A DNA stretch of 64,000 nucleotides from Jeotgalicoccus sp036782755. Lineage in GTDB: Bacteria > Bacillota > Bacilli > Staphylococcales > Salinicoccaceae. Position numbers and translations under genes: made by a program. Every line of letters starts with the position of its first letter. The first letter of the stretch is position 1. Location: contig DAIPYL010000001.1 of the NCBI GenBank assembly GCA_036782755.1, positions 1 to 64,000 of the forward strand, read 5' to 3'. Below, in pieces: positions 1-8,214 of the stretch. A model generated the notes under the pieces. It saw only the letters and a list, made by a program, of their open reading frames with translations. It searched no databases and had not been told where the DNA came from.

Positions 1-98
1 ATGATAAATCCCCGCTTATTACGGTCCTGAATTAATTGCAGTCAGCTATTGATAGTGGTAAATTTAAATAGACAAGACTATTATAAAGGGGTTTGTAA

Positions 99-1052
99 AT
101 GCCTAATATTATTAATATAGACAGCCTTGACGAAGCTCAGGCTTTAATAGGTGCAAATGATGCACATATCACATATCTTGAAGATGAATTCGACGTTAAG
201 ATTCATACGCTCGGTAACGAAATTACTGTCCGGGGCGATGATGAGGAAAATGTTGAACGCGCTGAGGATGTGCTGCTTCATTTATTAAAAATAATCCAGC
301 GCGGCATGTCAATTTCTTTAAGGGATGTGCAGTCGGCTGCAATGATGGCAAACAATGATACCATCGAATATTTACAAGATCTTTATAACGAGGAAATCGC
401 AAAAGATGTTAAAGGCAAGAGCATTAAAGCGAAGACAACCGGACAGCGGATGTATGTGGATAATATCCGTAAGCATGACTTAACTTTCGGTATTGGACCG
501 GCTGGTACCGGCAAAACGTTTTTAGCTGTTGTAATCGCCTGCCAGATGCTTCGTGAAAATCAGGTTAAACGTATCGTACTGACACGGCCGGCGGTTGAAG
601 CGGGGGAGAATCTCGGATTCCTGCCGGGTGACTTGAAAGAAAAGGTAGACCCGTATCTCCGTCCGTTGTATGATGGTTTACACGCAGTTCTCGGCGTTGA
701 AACGACAGACCGTCTGATCGAACGCGGAGTGATTGAAGTTGCGCCGCTTGCATATATGCGCGGACGTACATTGAATGAAGCGTTTGTTATTCTGGATGAA
801 GCCCAGAACACGACTGAAATGCAGATGAAAATGTTCTTAACACGTCTCGGTTTCGGTTCTAAGATGATTGTTACCGGTGATGAAACTCAGATTGATCTGC
901 CCGGTTCTACGAAAAGCGGACTGGTTGAGTCGGTTAAACGTCTTGAAAATATTAAAGGAATCGCTATTAAACGCATGGATGAAACAGATGTTGTGAGACA
1001 TCCGCTTGTTTCCAAAATAATTCTTGCGTATGAAAAGGATACCAACTTATGA
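99..1052 (+). CDS. phoH: PhoH-like ATPase
   Basis: PhoH-family P-loop ATPase of 317 residues, linked in bacteria to RNA metabolism together with YbeY. An N-terminal KH-like segment (about residues 20-70) precedes the ATPase domain. Walker A GPAGTGKT lies at residues 133-140 and Walker B VILDEA near residue 230. The ATG follows AAGGGG at a normal distance. Its stop overlaps the ybeY start as ATGA, so the two are translationally coupled. The function beyond ATP binding is inferred from the family and from the neighbour. Confidence 0.95.
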   Translation: MPNIINIDSLDEAQALIGANDAHITYLEDEFDVKIHTLGNEITVRGDDEENVERAEDVLLHLLKIIQRGMSISLRDVQSAAMMANNDTIEYLQDLYNEEIAKDVKGKSIKAKTTGQRMYVDNIRKHDLTFGIGPAGTGKTFLAVVIACQMLRENQVKRIVLTRPAVEAGENLGFLPGDLKEKVDPYLRPLYDGLHAVLGVETTDRLIERGVIEVAPLAYMRGRTLNEAFVILDEAQNTTEMQMKMFLTRLGFGSKMIVTGDETQIDLPGSTKSGLVESVKRLENIKGIAIKRMDETDVVRHPLVSKIILAYEKDTNL

Positions 1053-1510
1053 TTAATATAGATTTTATTAACGATGACAACTTTGTCAATGAGACTGAGC
1101 TTAACGAAATTTCCGAGCTGTTAAAGTTTGCTTACGGTCATCTTGAAGAAGAGGGCGAAGCAGAAGTTTCTGTATCATTTGTATCAAATGAAGAAATTCA
1201 AAATATTAACAGAGATTACCGCAACAAGGACAGCGTGACAGATGTTATTTCATTTGCGCTGGAAGAAGATGATATGAATATTATTCATGAAGATGCACCG
1301 CGCACTTTAGGTGATATTGTGATCAGTACAGACCGTGCGAAAGAGCAAGCTGAAGACTACGGACACAGCTACCGCCGTGAACTTTTGTTCTTAAGTCTGC
1401 ACGGATTCCTGCATCTACTGGGTTACGATCACATGGAGAGCGATGAAGAAGCTGAAATGAACGGCAAACAGGAAGAGATATTAAACGCATTTGGTGTGAC
1501 ACGCGATTAA
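1049..1510 (+). CDS. ybeY: Endoribonuclease YbeY (rRNA maturation factor)
   Basis: Zinc-dependent endoribonuclease of the UPF0054 family, needed for 16S rRNA 3'-end maturation and ribosome quality control. The signature HGFLHLLGYDH, carrying three zinc-binding histidines, lies in the C-terminal third. The length of 153 residues is normal. It overlaps phoH by 4 nt upstream. Its TAA stop overlaps by one base the likely ATT start of dgkA. The phoH-ybeY-dgkA order is conserved in Bacillus and Staphylococcus. Confidence 0.96.
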   Translation: MINIDFINDDNFVNETELNEISELLKFAYGHLEEEGEAEVSVSFVSNEEIQNINRDYRNKDSVTDVISFALEEDDMNIIHEDAPRTLGDIVISTDRAKEQAEDYGHSYRRELLFLSLHGFLHLLGYDHMESDEEAEMNGKQEEILNAFGVTRD

Positions 1511-1847
1511 TTTAGAGCGGTTTAAGCATCCTCTCCAGGGAATTGTCCAGCTGTTCAGGAAAGACAAAAAATTTTTACTGCATTGCGGTATTGCAGCAGC
1601 AGTTATTATTATTTGCACTGCTGTAAATATCACTGCAATTGAATGGTTATTCATTATTACTGCCGTATTTTTAGTGTTAATTACAGAAGTGTTAAACAGT
1701 GCAATAGAATATACGGTGGATTTAGTTACCGGCGATTACCATATACTTGCCCGCTATGCGAAAGATATCGCAGCAGCAGCAGTGCTTCTCGCAAGCATAT
1801 ATGCTGTAATCGCCGGTATGGTTATCCTCATACCGTATTTTGTGTAA
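1506..1847 (+). CDS. dgkA: Diacylglycerol/undecaprenol kinase, apparent ATT start
   Basis: Small integral-membrane lipid kinase of the DgkA family; Gram-positive members phosphorylate undecaprenol for wall-carrier recycling. The reading frame from 1506 gives 113 residues with three hydrophobic segments. Family motifs are present: EVLNSAIEYTVDLVT near the middle and LARYAKDIAAAAVLL near the C-terminus. The in-frame TGA at 1497-1499 leaves only CAC GCG ATT AAT TTA before the conserved N-terminal LERF. No ATG, GTG or TTG is available there, so ATT at 1506-1508, overlapping the ybeY TAA at 1508-1510, is the best start. An upstream frameshift or sequencing error is the alternative. The frame and family are clear; only the start is uncertain. 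Confidence 0.88.
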   Translation: MNLERFKHPLQGIVQLFRKDKKFLLHCGIAAAVIIICTAVNITAIEWLFIITAVFLVLITEVLNSAIEYTVDLVTGDYHILARYAKDIAAAAVLLASIYAVIAGMVILIPYFV

Positions 1848-1864
1848 ATTAAGGAGGACATCAG

Positions 1865-2272
1865 ATGAACGACGGAATTTTTAAAGAAGAATGGATGACA
1901 GAAGTACTGGAAGCGCAGTCACGTGCATATACACCGTATTCGAATTTTAATGTAGGTGCGCTTTTAATTACAGAAGACGATGAATATATCTACGGTGCGA
2001 ATATTGAGAACGCTGCATATCCTGCATCAATTTGTGCAGAACGAACAGCTCTTGTGAGTGCATATGCCAGCAACAAGAAGAAATTCAAAGCAATTGTTAT
2101 TGTTACGGATGCACCTGGTCCGGCAAGTCCGTGCGGTGTCTGCAGACAGGTAATGAAAGAATTGTGCCACGATGAAATGCCGGTTTACTTAACGAGCAAA
2201 TCAGGTGAAGTAATAAAACGGACGGTAGACGATCTGCTGCCGCTCGGTTTTAGCGGGAAGGATATGGATTAA
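1865..2272 (+). CDS. cdd: Cytidine deaminase
   Basis: Homotetrameric zinc enzyme that deaminates cytidine and deoxycytidine to the uridine forms in pyrimidine salvage. It has 135 residues. The zinc and catalytic motifs are CAERTAL (Cys plus general-acid Glu) and PCGVCRQV (two Cys). A strong AAGGAGG site precedes the ATG. The stop TAA shares a base with the era ATG, as in the conserved dgkA-cdd-era arrangement. Confidence 0.96.
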   Translation: MNDGIFKEEWMTEVLEAQSRAYTPYSNFNVGALLITEDDEYIYGANIENAAYPASICAERTALVSAYASNKKKFKAIVIVTDAPGPASPCGVCRQVMKELCHDEMPVYLTSKSGEVIKRTVDDLLPLGFSGKDMD

Positions 2273-3180
2273 TGGATTTTAATGGATTTAAATCAGGTTT
2301 CGTCAGTATCATTGGACGTCCGAATGTAGGGAAATCTACATTTATGAACAAAGTTCTCGGACAGAAAGTTGCGATTATGTCAGACAAACCGCAAACGACA
2401 CGGAATAAAATACAAGGGGTATATACTAAAGACAATGCCCAGATGATATTTATAGATACACCGGGAATTCACAAGCCGAAACACCAGCTTGGCGAACATA
2501 TGATGAAAGTTGCGCGCAATACGCTTCGTGAAACAGAAGTGATTCTATTCATCATTAATGCTGCTGAAAAAATCGGCCGCGGTGATGAGTTCATTATCGA
2601 TATGCTTAAAAATACGAAAACACCGATTATTTTAGTGCTGAATAAAATTGACTTAATTCATCCGGATGAACTGATTAAGCAGATTGAAGTATATAAAGAT
2701 AAACTGGACTTCAGCGACGTAGTACCGATTTCAGCACTGCAGGGGAACAACGTTGACCGTCTTCTAAGTGTGATTGAATCACACCTGCCTGAAGGACCGA
2801 TGTACTATCCGGAAGATAGAATTACGGACCACCCGGAACACTTTATCGTCAGTGAATTAATCCGTGAAAAAGCACTGCACCAGCTGAGCCAGGAACTGCC
2901 TCACGCAATCGGTGTTGAAGTGCTGAAAATGAAAGGCGACGATGACGGCGGCAAAGTCAGAGTGGAAGCATTGATTTATGTTGAACGCGAATCACAAAAA
3001 GGAATGGTTATCGGTAAAGGCGGCAAGATGCTGAAAGAAATAGGGCGTCATGCACGTATGGATATCGAGAACCTGCTCGGCAGCAAAGTGTATCTTGAGC
3101 TGTGGGTTAAAGTGCAGAAAGACTGGCGCAATAAACCGGCGTTTATCAGGTCGCTTGGGTATAAAGACGAAGAATACTAA
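2272..3180 (+). CDS. era: Ribosome-assembly GTPase Era
   Basis: Essential GTPase that binds the 3' end of 16S rRNA and acts in 30S assembly. The G1 motif GRPNVGKS is near residues 15-22, G3 is DTPG and G4 is NKID. The C-terminal KH domain includes GMVIGKGGKMLKEI. The 302-residue length is typical. The ATG overlaps the cdd stop as TAATG. It sits directly before recO, as in Bacillus and Staphylococcus. Confidence 0.97.
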   Translation: MDFNGFKSGFVSIIGRPNVGKSTFMNKVLGQKVAIMSDKPQTTRNKIQGVYTKDNAQMIFIDTPGIHKPKHQLGEHMMKVARNTLRETEVILFIINAAEKIGRGDEFIIDMLKNTKTPIILVLNKIDLIHPDELIKQIEVYKDKLDFSDVVPISALQGNNVDRLLSVIESHLPEGPMYYPEDRITDHPEHFIVSELIREKALHQLSQELPHAIGVEVLKMKGDDDGGKVRVEALIYVERESQKGMVIGKGGKMLKEIGRHARMDIENLLGSKVYLELWVKVQKDWRNKPAFIRSLGYKDEEY

Positions 3181-3194
3181 AACTGGGTGAGATA

Positions 3195-3938
3195 ATGATC
3201 TATCAACAAACTGGTATGATGATCCGGCAGACGAGCTACAGCGAGTCCAGCCGGATTATTACTATACTGACAGAAAGTGGAGAACAGGTGCCGCTGATGG
3301 CGAGAGGATTTAATAAACCGAAAAACCAGTTTATTACACTGCGCCAGGGCTATCTCGAAGCACTGTTTACGTACAACCGTTTTAAAGGCATGGGCACACT
3401 GAATGATGTCGATGTAACCGAAAGGTATAAAAATATTAACGGCAACTTCGATGTCTATACCCATGCCAGTTATATACTGGAAGTTATTTCAAGAGCACTC
3501 GAAGACGAAGTTGCAGAACCGGGCTTTTACAGACTGCTTAAAAAAGCATTTACGCTGCTCGACGAAGGCAACTCAAGTTTTGCAGTCACATCGCTTGTTC
3601 TTGTGAAGATGCTGCCGGCATACGGCGGCCAGCTCAACCTGGACAGCTGTGCGGTCTGCGGCAGAAATGATTATAAAAAATACAGCCACTATTCATTTAA
3701 ATACCATAACGTTATTTGCTATGACTGTCTGACAGAAGAAACGATGGAACGGGCAATACCCATCAGCAACAGAGTTCTGTATTTTGCACTGTATTTACAG
3801 TCCGTAAAACTCGATGATGTAAACAGTATAAAACTCTCTGAGGACATTGGCAGACAGCTTCTTAAGTTTATCGAAGTGATGTACGAAGAATACAGCGGGG
3901 TATATTTCAGAAGTAAGAAACTGATAGACCCGCAGTAA
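3195..3938 (+). CDS. recO: DNA repair protein RecO
   Basis: RecFOR-pathway mediator that loads RecA on SSB-coated DNA. It has 247 residues. The N-terminal OB-fold begins with QTGMMIRQTSYSESSRI. A zinc-finger-like pair is visible as CAVC (about residue 152) and CYDCL. GGTGAGATA precedes the ATG. It is the last gene of the forward operon and is followed by a 471-nt convergent spacer packed with imperfect hairpins. Confidence 0.95.
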   Translation: MIYQQTGMMIRQTSYSESSRIITILTESGEQVPLMARGFNKPKNQFITLRQGYLEALFTYNRFKGMGTLNDVDVTERYKNINGNFDVYTHASYILEVISRALEDEVAEPGFYRLLKKAFTLLDEGNSSFAVTSLVLVKMLPAYGGQLNLDSCAVCGRNDYKKYSHYSFKYHNVICYDCLTEETMERAIPISNRVLYFALYLQSVKLDDVNSIKLSEDIGRQLLKFIEVMYEEYSGVYFRSKKLIDPQ

Positions 3939-3946
3939 AAATAAAC

Positions 3947-4330
3947 CCGGCTGTATGAGCTACTTTCATGCAGACGGATTGCTTATTTAATAGTTATGAA
4001 AGAACCTCAATTGTTACTTCGAAATATCAGCTGTCAGTCCAATAAAAGGTTCACATCCGGTTGAAAGATTTTAATTGACCACACGAACACATCACATGCG
4101 GCTGATAATATATAATCGACTGCATGAACCTTTGTCATCCGGTCGGAAATACAGATTCAACCGCATGAGATCCGCTCATCGGGACGAATAGCTTTTTTTG
4201 TCTCATCGAGCGACTCACATTGAGACTAATATTACCAGTCGTCTCATCGAGAGTAGTTCATTAAGCCTAATAACTTTAATTGTCTTAATGAACTCCCGGC
4301 TCTCATATCATGCTCTGGAAAAGCAGCCGG
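3947..4330. repeat. Block A of degenerate hairpin repeats (recO/Sco1 convergent spacer)
   Basis: This spacer is 471 nt long (3939-4409) and carries no convincing gene. I see about eight consecutive imperfect inverted repeats at roughly 3947-3977, 4053-4083, 4095-4126, 4135-4169, 4174-4211, 4213-4254, 4256-4293 and 4296-4330. Two motif families alternate: CATNCGGTTGAA with its complement, and CATTGAGACNAA with TTNGTCTCATCGA. The unit at 4256-4293 has a perfect 10-bp stem, GTTCATTAAG/CTTAATGAAC, in which both arms differ from the TGAGAC family yet still pair. Bases 3978-4050 show nothing recognisable. Confidence 0.75.
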
Positions 4331-4347
4331 TATTGCCGCAAATAACA

Positions 4348-4394
4348 AAAAAACGCCCCCGGATTCCATTAAAAGAAAACAAGGGCGTTTTTAT
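4348..4394. terminator. Bidirectional terminator between recO and the Sco1 gene
   Basis: The stem AACGCCC/GGGCGTT has an A-run on its left and a T-run on its right, so it can end transcription from either strand. It lies just before the 3' end of the reverse-strand Sco1 gene and just after hairpin block A. Confidence 0.8.
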
Positions 4395-4409
4395 TAATAT
4401 ATCAAACTG

Positions 4410-5015
4410 TTATTTCAAATTATCCGTCATCGTCTTAACATCTTTAACAATCTGTTCTGTCTCAAACTTATTATCACCTGCATCGACGCCTGTATAGTCC
4501 TTAACGAGCTTGCCGTTTTCATCGATCAGATATATAGCGGTACCGTGAAGCACCTGATTAGAGCCGTCCTGAGGCAGTTTAACGATAGATTTGAAGTTGT
4601 TCAGCGCATAATCCCGCAAATACTCAAATTCATAGCCTGTTAACAGCTGCCACTCGATTGTTTCTGAGGGACTGTACCAGCTCATGTACTCACTCAGTAC
4701 TTCTGGTGTGTCCGTATCAGGATCTACCGAGAAACTCACTACACCGGCATTTTCAATGTCTGCTTTCTCCAGTTCCTGAGTCAGTTCAGTCATGTTTTGT
4801 GTCATCGGCGGACATACTGTCACACACTGGGTAAAGATGAGATTCGCCAGCCAGACTTTTCCGTTCATATCTTCGGATGTAAATGTTTCATTATGCTGAT
4901 TAACAGCTTCAAATTCTTCAAGTGTATTGCCGTAATAAGACATCGGCTCCACTTCATTGCTGCCGCATGCAGCCAGCAGTAACACGAGCGCAATAAGCCA
5001 GGTGCTCCTAAACAT
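4410..5015 (-). CDS. Sco1/SenC-family copper-chaperone lipoprotein
   Basis: Membrane-anchored thioredoxin-fold protein of the SCO1/SenC/PrrC family, which delivers copper to the CuA site of cytochrome c oxidase. It has 201 residues. A lipoprotein signal ends in LLAAC. The copper motif CVTVC (CxxxC) and the distal HGTAIYLID histidine are present. I chose the second ATG because GGAGG lies about 7 nt before it, whereas the first ATG abuts GGAGG. In most relatives recO is followed directly by glyS, so this gene looks inserted or relocated. The family call is firm; the target oxidase is inferred. Confidence 0.9.
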   Translation of the reverse strand: MFRSTWLIALVLLLAACGSNEVEPMSYYGNTLEEFEAVNQHNETFTSEDMNGKVWLANLIFTQCVTVCPPMTQNMTELTQELEKADIENAGVVSFSVDPDTDTPEVLSEYMSWYSPSETIEWQLLTGYEFEYLRDYALNNFKSIVKLPQDGSNQVLHGTAIYLIDENGKLVKDYTGVDAGDNKFETEQIVKDVKTMTDNLK

Positions 5016-5058
5016 AAGCATCCTCCATTAAAATATAATTAATCTCCTATGTATAAAA

Positions 5059-5084
5059 GAGTGCCTCAATAGATTGAGACACTC
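5059..5084 (-). terminator. glyS terminator
   Basis: The stem GAGTG-CTCAAT/ATTGAG-CACTC is followed on the reverse strand by a T-run just after the glyS stop codon. Its arms by chance resemble the TGAGAC core of the spacer hairpins. Confidence 0.7.
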
Positions 5085-5090
5085 ATATTG

Positions 5091-6467
5091 TTAAAATTTA
5101 ATTCTTGATGAAAGGAACTCGTGAAGTTCGTCAATTGCAATGCGTGTCTGTTCCATCGTATCACGGTCTCTTACTGTTACTTTTTTGTCTTCAACTGAAT
5201 CGAAATCAAATGTAATACAGTACGGCGTACCGATTTCATCCTGACGGCGGTAACGTTTACCAATCGACTGTGATTCGTCGAATTCAATGTTAAAATCAGC
5301 TGCAAGAAGGCTGTATATTTCCATTGCTTCGCTGCTTAATTTTTTCGATAAAGGAAGAACTGCAGCTTTATACGGTGCAAGTGCAGGGTGCAGACGCAGT
5401 ACTGTGCGTGATTCACCTGAATCAAGTTCTTCTTCATTGTATGCATCTGTAAGGAATGCAAGCGTCATGCGGTCAAGGCCGAGTGACGGCTCGATGCAGT
5501 ATGGAATATATTTTTCATTAGTTTCAGGATCGTGGTATCTGAAATCTTCTTTTGAATGTTCCATGTGCTGTCTTAAGTCGAAATCTGTACGGCTTGCAAC
5601 ACCCCAAAGTTCGCCCCAGCCGAACGGGAATTTATATTCAATATCAGTTGTTGCGTTAGAGTAGTGTGATAACTCATCTTCATCATGTTCTCTTAAACGT
5701 GTTTTTTCTTCGCTTAAGTTTAAATCCTTCAGCCATTTAACAGCGAAATCTTTCCAGTAGTTCTGCCATTCCATTTCAGTTCCCGGCTTACAGAAGAACT
5801 CAAGTTCCATCTGATCGAATTCACGTGTTCTGAATGTAAAGTTACCCGGTGTAATTTCGTTACGGAATGATTTACCAATCTGTCCGATACCGAATGGAAG
5901 TTTTTTACGCATAGAACGCTGAACGTTCTTGTAGTTTACAAAGATGCCCTGTGCAGTTTCAGGACGCAGGAATAATTCGTTAGTTGAACCTTCTGTTACA
6001 CCCTGGAATGTTTTGAACATCAGATTGAACTGACGGATTTCAGTGTAGTCGTGCGCTCCGCAAGTCGGGCAGTCGATATTTTTATCGTCGATGATTTCTT
6101 TCATTGCATCAAATGATAAACCGTCTGCAACAAAAGTATCGTCTTCTTTCTGCATAACATCTTCAATCAGTTTGTCAGCACGGTGACGTGACTTACATGA
6201 TTTACAGTCGATCATCGGGTCGTTAAAGTTGTTTAAGTGACCTGAAGCTTCCCAAGTTTTAGGGTTCATTAAGATTGCAGCATCCAGCCCCACGTTATAA
6301 GGTGATTCCTGAATGAATTTTTTCCACCATGCAGCCTTAACGTTGTTTTTTAACTCGATGCCAAGCGGACCGTAGTCCCACGTGTTAGCAAGACCGCCGT
6401 AGATTTCACTGCCGGGAAAAACAAAACCTCTTGTTTTTGCCAGGTTAACAATTGTGTCCATGTTCAT
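5091..6467 (-). CDS. glyS: Glycyl-tRNA synthetase, dimeric type
   Basis: Class II aminoacyl-tRNA synthetase charging tRNA-Gly. It has 458 residues and is the single-chain alpha2 type found in Firmicutes. Motifs include GLANTWDYGPLG near the N-terminus, the motif 2 region FRNEITPGNFTFRTREFDQ, and the motif 3 region EPSLGLDRMTLAFL. Two zinc-type CxxC pairs are present (CKSC, CPTC). The ATG at 6467 is 11 nt after AAGGAG. A second in-frame ATG lies 6 nt later and is a less well spaced alternative. Expression is controlled by the upstream T-box leader. Confidence 0.97.
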   Translation of the reverse strand: MNMDTIVNLAKTRGFVFPGSEIYGGLANTWDYGPLGIELKNNVKAAWWKKFIQESPYNVGLDAAILMNPKTWEASGHLNNFNDPMIDCKSCKSRHRADKLIEDVMQKEDDTFVADGLSFDAMKEIIDDKNIDCPTCGAHDYTEIRQFNLMFKTFQGVTEGSTNELFLRPETAQGIFVNYKNVQRSMRKKLPFGIGQIGKSFRNEITPGNFTFRTREFDQMELEFFCKPGTEMEWQNYWKDFAVKWLKDLNLSEEKTRLREHDEDELSHYSNATTDIEYKFPFGWGELWGVASRTDFDLRQHMEHSKEDFRYHDPETNEKYIPYCIEPSLGLDRMTLAFLTDAYNEEELDSGESRTVLRLHPALAPYKAAVLPLSKKLSSEAMEIYSLLAADFNIEFDESQSIGKRYRRQDEIGTPYCITFDFDSVEDKKVTVRDRDTMEQTRIAIDELHEFLSSRIKF

Positions 6468-6502
6468 AGTTAATGCAGCTCCTTTAATTTTAATTTACAT
6501 AT

Positions 6503-6664
6503 AAAAAGTCCCTGGACAGCATTAAAAATGCTATCCAGGGACGAGCGTAGCCCGCGGTTCCACCCAATTTAGTAAGAAAACTCGCTTTTATATATAAGTT
6601 AATTGTATTTGTAAATTATTATGCCATTTTCGTTGCCGGGCTCACACCATTCCCGACTCGCTTA
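6503..6664 (-). promoter_or_regulatory. Glycine T-box riboswitch of glyS
   Basis: The reverse strand carries the conserved T-box sequence GGGTGGAACCGCGG (6552-6565). It is followed by a strong terminator stem at 6508-6542 with five Ts. Upstream is a stem I distal element GGGAATGGTGTGAGCCC and a candidate glycine specifier GGC at 6623-6625. A TATAAT -10 lies near 6670-6675. The leader is short, about 160 nt, consistent with the compact glyQS T-boxes known in Firmicutes. Uncharged tRNA-Gly would stabilise the antiterminator. Confidence 0.9.
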
Positions 6665-6760
6665 CAGCTATTATATAATTAGAGCAGAATGAATGCAAGT
6701 ACGATGATATTTCTTTATCTCCGTAAATATTATATAATATACAATGTTGGGAGTGAGAAC

Positions 6761-7378
6761 GTGGAACTGAACGAACGCCAAGAAAAAATTCTAAGCATAG
6801 TAAAACAGCACGGGCCGATTACCGGCAGTAAAATCGCTGCACAGCTGTCATTGTCCCGTGCAACGTTACGTCCGGATCTGGCTATATTGACGATGTCCGG
6901 CTTTTTAGATGCAAGACCCCGTGTCGGCTATTTTTATACGGGTAAAGAAACAAACGATGTCATCGCACTTAAAGTAAATAATATATTAGTGCGTGATGTA
7001 CAGAGTCTGCCGATTTTAATTACGGCGGACACGAGTATTTATGATGCAATCGTCAAGATGTTCCTGGAAGATGTGGGCACGCTGTATGTCATTGATGACG
7101 AACAGTCGCTCACCGGTGTTATCTCAAGAAAAGATCTGTTAAAAGGAACGATGAGTTTTAAAGATACAGAAAACACACCGGTCAGCGCAGTAATGACCCG
7201 GAGACCCAGCATTGCGATGTGCTATCCGGATGATCTGCTCTTGTATGTCGCAAAACAGATTATCGACAGGCAGATTGATTCACTGCCGGTTGTTATTGAG
7301 CAAGATGGAAGAATTGAAGTTACAGGCAGAATTACCAAAACCAATATTACAAAAGTATTTGTAAATTTAATGGAGTGA
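6761..7378 (+). CDS. ccpN: CcpN-like transcriptional repressor (HTH plus two CBS domains)
   Basis: Repressor of the CcpN/YqzB family, which in Bacillus controls gluconeogenic genes in response to nucleotide and energy state. An N-terminal winged helix (about residues 1-60, with ITGSKIAAQLSLSRATLRPDL) precedes two CBS domains (about 75-200). The GTG at 6761 after GGGAGTGAGAAC fits the family start and gives 205 residues. A TATAAT -10 lies at 6733-6738. It sits directly before the PPDK regulator, the conserved partner in this locus. Confidence 0.93.
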   Translation: MELNERQEKILSIVKQHGPITGSKIAAQLSLSRATLRPDLAILTMSGFLDARPRVGYFYTGKETNDVIALKVNNILVRDVQSLPILITADTSIYDAIVKMFLEDVGTLYVIDDEQSLTGVISRKDLLKGTMSFKDTENTPVSAVMTRRPSIAMCYPDDLLLYVAKQIIDRQIDSLPVVIEQDGRIEVTGRITKTNITKVFVNLME

Positions 7379-7385
7379 ATAATTA

Positions 7386-8210
7386 ATGTCGAATTTTAAA
7401 ATAATCGTTGCATCAGATTCAGTTGGAGAAACGGGCGAACTCGTCACGAAAGCATGCCTGTCACAATTTAAAATCGACGCACCGGATAATGTAATTGACC
7501 GCTATCCATATGTGGCGAACGAAGACGACATTGACGATGTTATAGATTTAGCAAAAAGTAAAAATGCTCTGGTTGTATATACATTAATTACACCATCTTT
7601 AAGAAAATACATGGCTGCTGAACTCGACGGTGAAAACATTTCATACATCGATGTCATGGGCCCGCTGATGGACGAAATTGCAAAAGCTACCGGACTTGAA
7701 CCGTATAATGAGCCCGGCAGAGTGCACCGTCTTGATGAAGATTACTTCAAGAAAATTGAAGCGATAGAGTTTGCTGTTAAATACGATGACGGCAAAGATA
7801 CCAGCGGCCTTGATAAGGCTGATATTATACTTCTCGGTGTGTCAAGAACTTCCAAAACACCGCTGTCACAATTTTTAGCATTGAAAAAATACAAAGTAAT
7901 GAACGTGCCTCTGGTTCCGGAAGTGAAGCCGCCGGCTGAACTGTTCGATGTAGATCCTGAAAAATGCGTCGCACTCAGAATTAATCCGGATACATTATTT
8001 AAAATACGCAAAGAACGCTTAAGCCAGCTCGGCTTAAAAGATACAGCGATGTATGCCAACAGCACGCGCATCGAAGATGAATTAACGTACTTCGATGAAA
8101 TTATCGGCAAGATAGGCTGCCCGGTTATAGACGTATCGGATAAGGCAATCGAAGAAACTGCGAATGCCATTATGAAATACGTGGACAGCGAGAGTAATAT
8201 TAGAGGGTGA
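7386..8210 (+). CDS. Pyruvate phosphate dikinase/PEP synthase regulatory protein
   Basis: DUF299-family bifunctional kinase/phosphorylase, which reversibly phosphorylates pyruvate phosphate dikinase or PEP synthase. It has 274 residues. The P-loop-like motif GVSRTSKTPLS lies near residue 152. It is 7 nt downstream of ccpN, so the two probably share a transcript, which fits a joint role at the pyruvate-PEP node. The target enzyme is not in this window, so PPDK versus PEP synthase is undecided. The Bacillus counterpart is YqfL. Confidence 0.92.
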   Translation: MSNFKIIVASDSVGETGELVTKACLSQFKIDAPDNVIDRYPYVANEDDIDDVIDLAKSKNALVVYTLITPSLRKYMAAELDGENISYIDVMGPLMDEIAKATGLEPYNEPGRVHRLDEDYFKKIEAIEFAVKYDDGKDTSGLDKADIILLGVSRTSKTPLSQFLALKKYKVMNVPLVPEVKPPAELFDVDPEKCVALRINPDTLFKIRKERLSQLGLKDTAMYANSTRIEDELTYFDEIIGKIGCPVIDVSDKAIEETANAIMKYVDSESNIRG

Positions 8211-8214
8211 TTAT

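Noticed and set aside
1..98. C-terminal tail of an upstream gene at the left edge
   Set aside because: One frame is open from the edge to a TAA at 33-35, but about ten codons are too few to identify or support a gene.
560..811. Long antisense frames inside phoH, and similar ones inside many other genes
   Set aside because: They mirror strong coding sequence on the other strand and have no ribosome sites or recognisable domains.
1643..1852. 69-codon frame in the ybeY-cdd interval
   Set aside because: It is out of frame with dgkA, which has clear DgkA family motifs across the same bases.
3947..4330. Hairpin block A as a CRISPR or tRNA cluster
   Set aside because: Units are degenerate, vary in length and lack spacer/repeat alternation. 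No cloverleaf or CCA end is seen.
4198..4497. 99-codon forward frame within the recO/Sco1 spacer
   Set aside because: It runs through the hairpins and the bidirectional terminator into the antisense of the Sco1 gene, with no ribosome site or family features.
5059..5084. glyS terminator as a member of the TGAGAC repeat family
   Set aside because: The arms share ATTGAG/CTCAAT by chance, but it is a single terminator with a T-run in a co-directional spacer.
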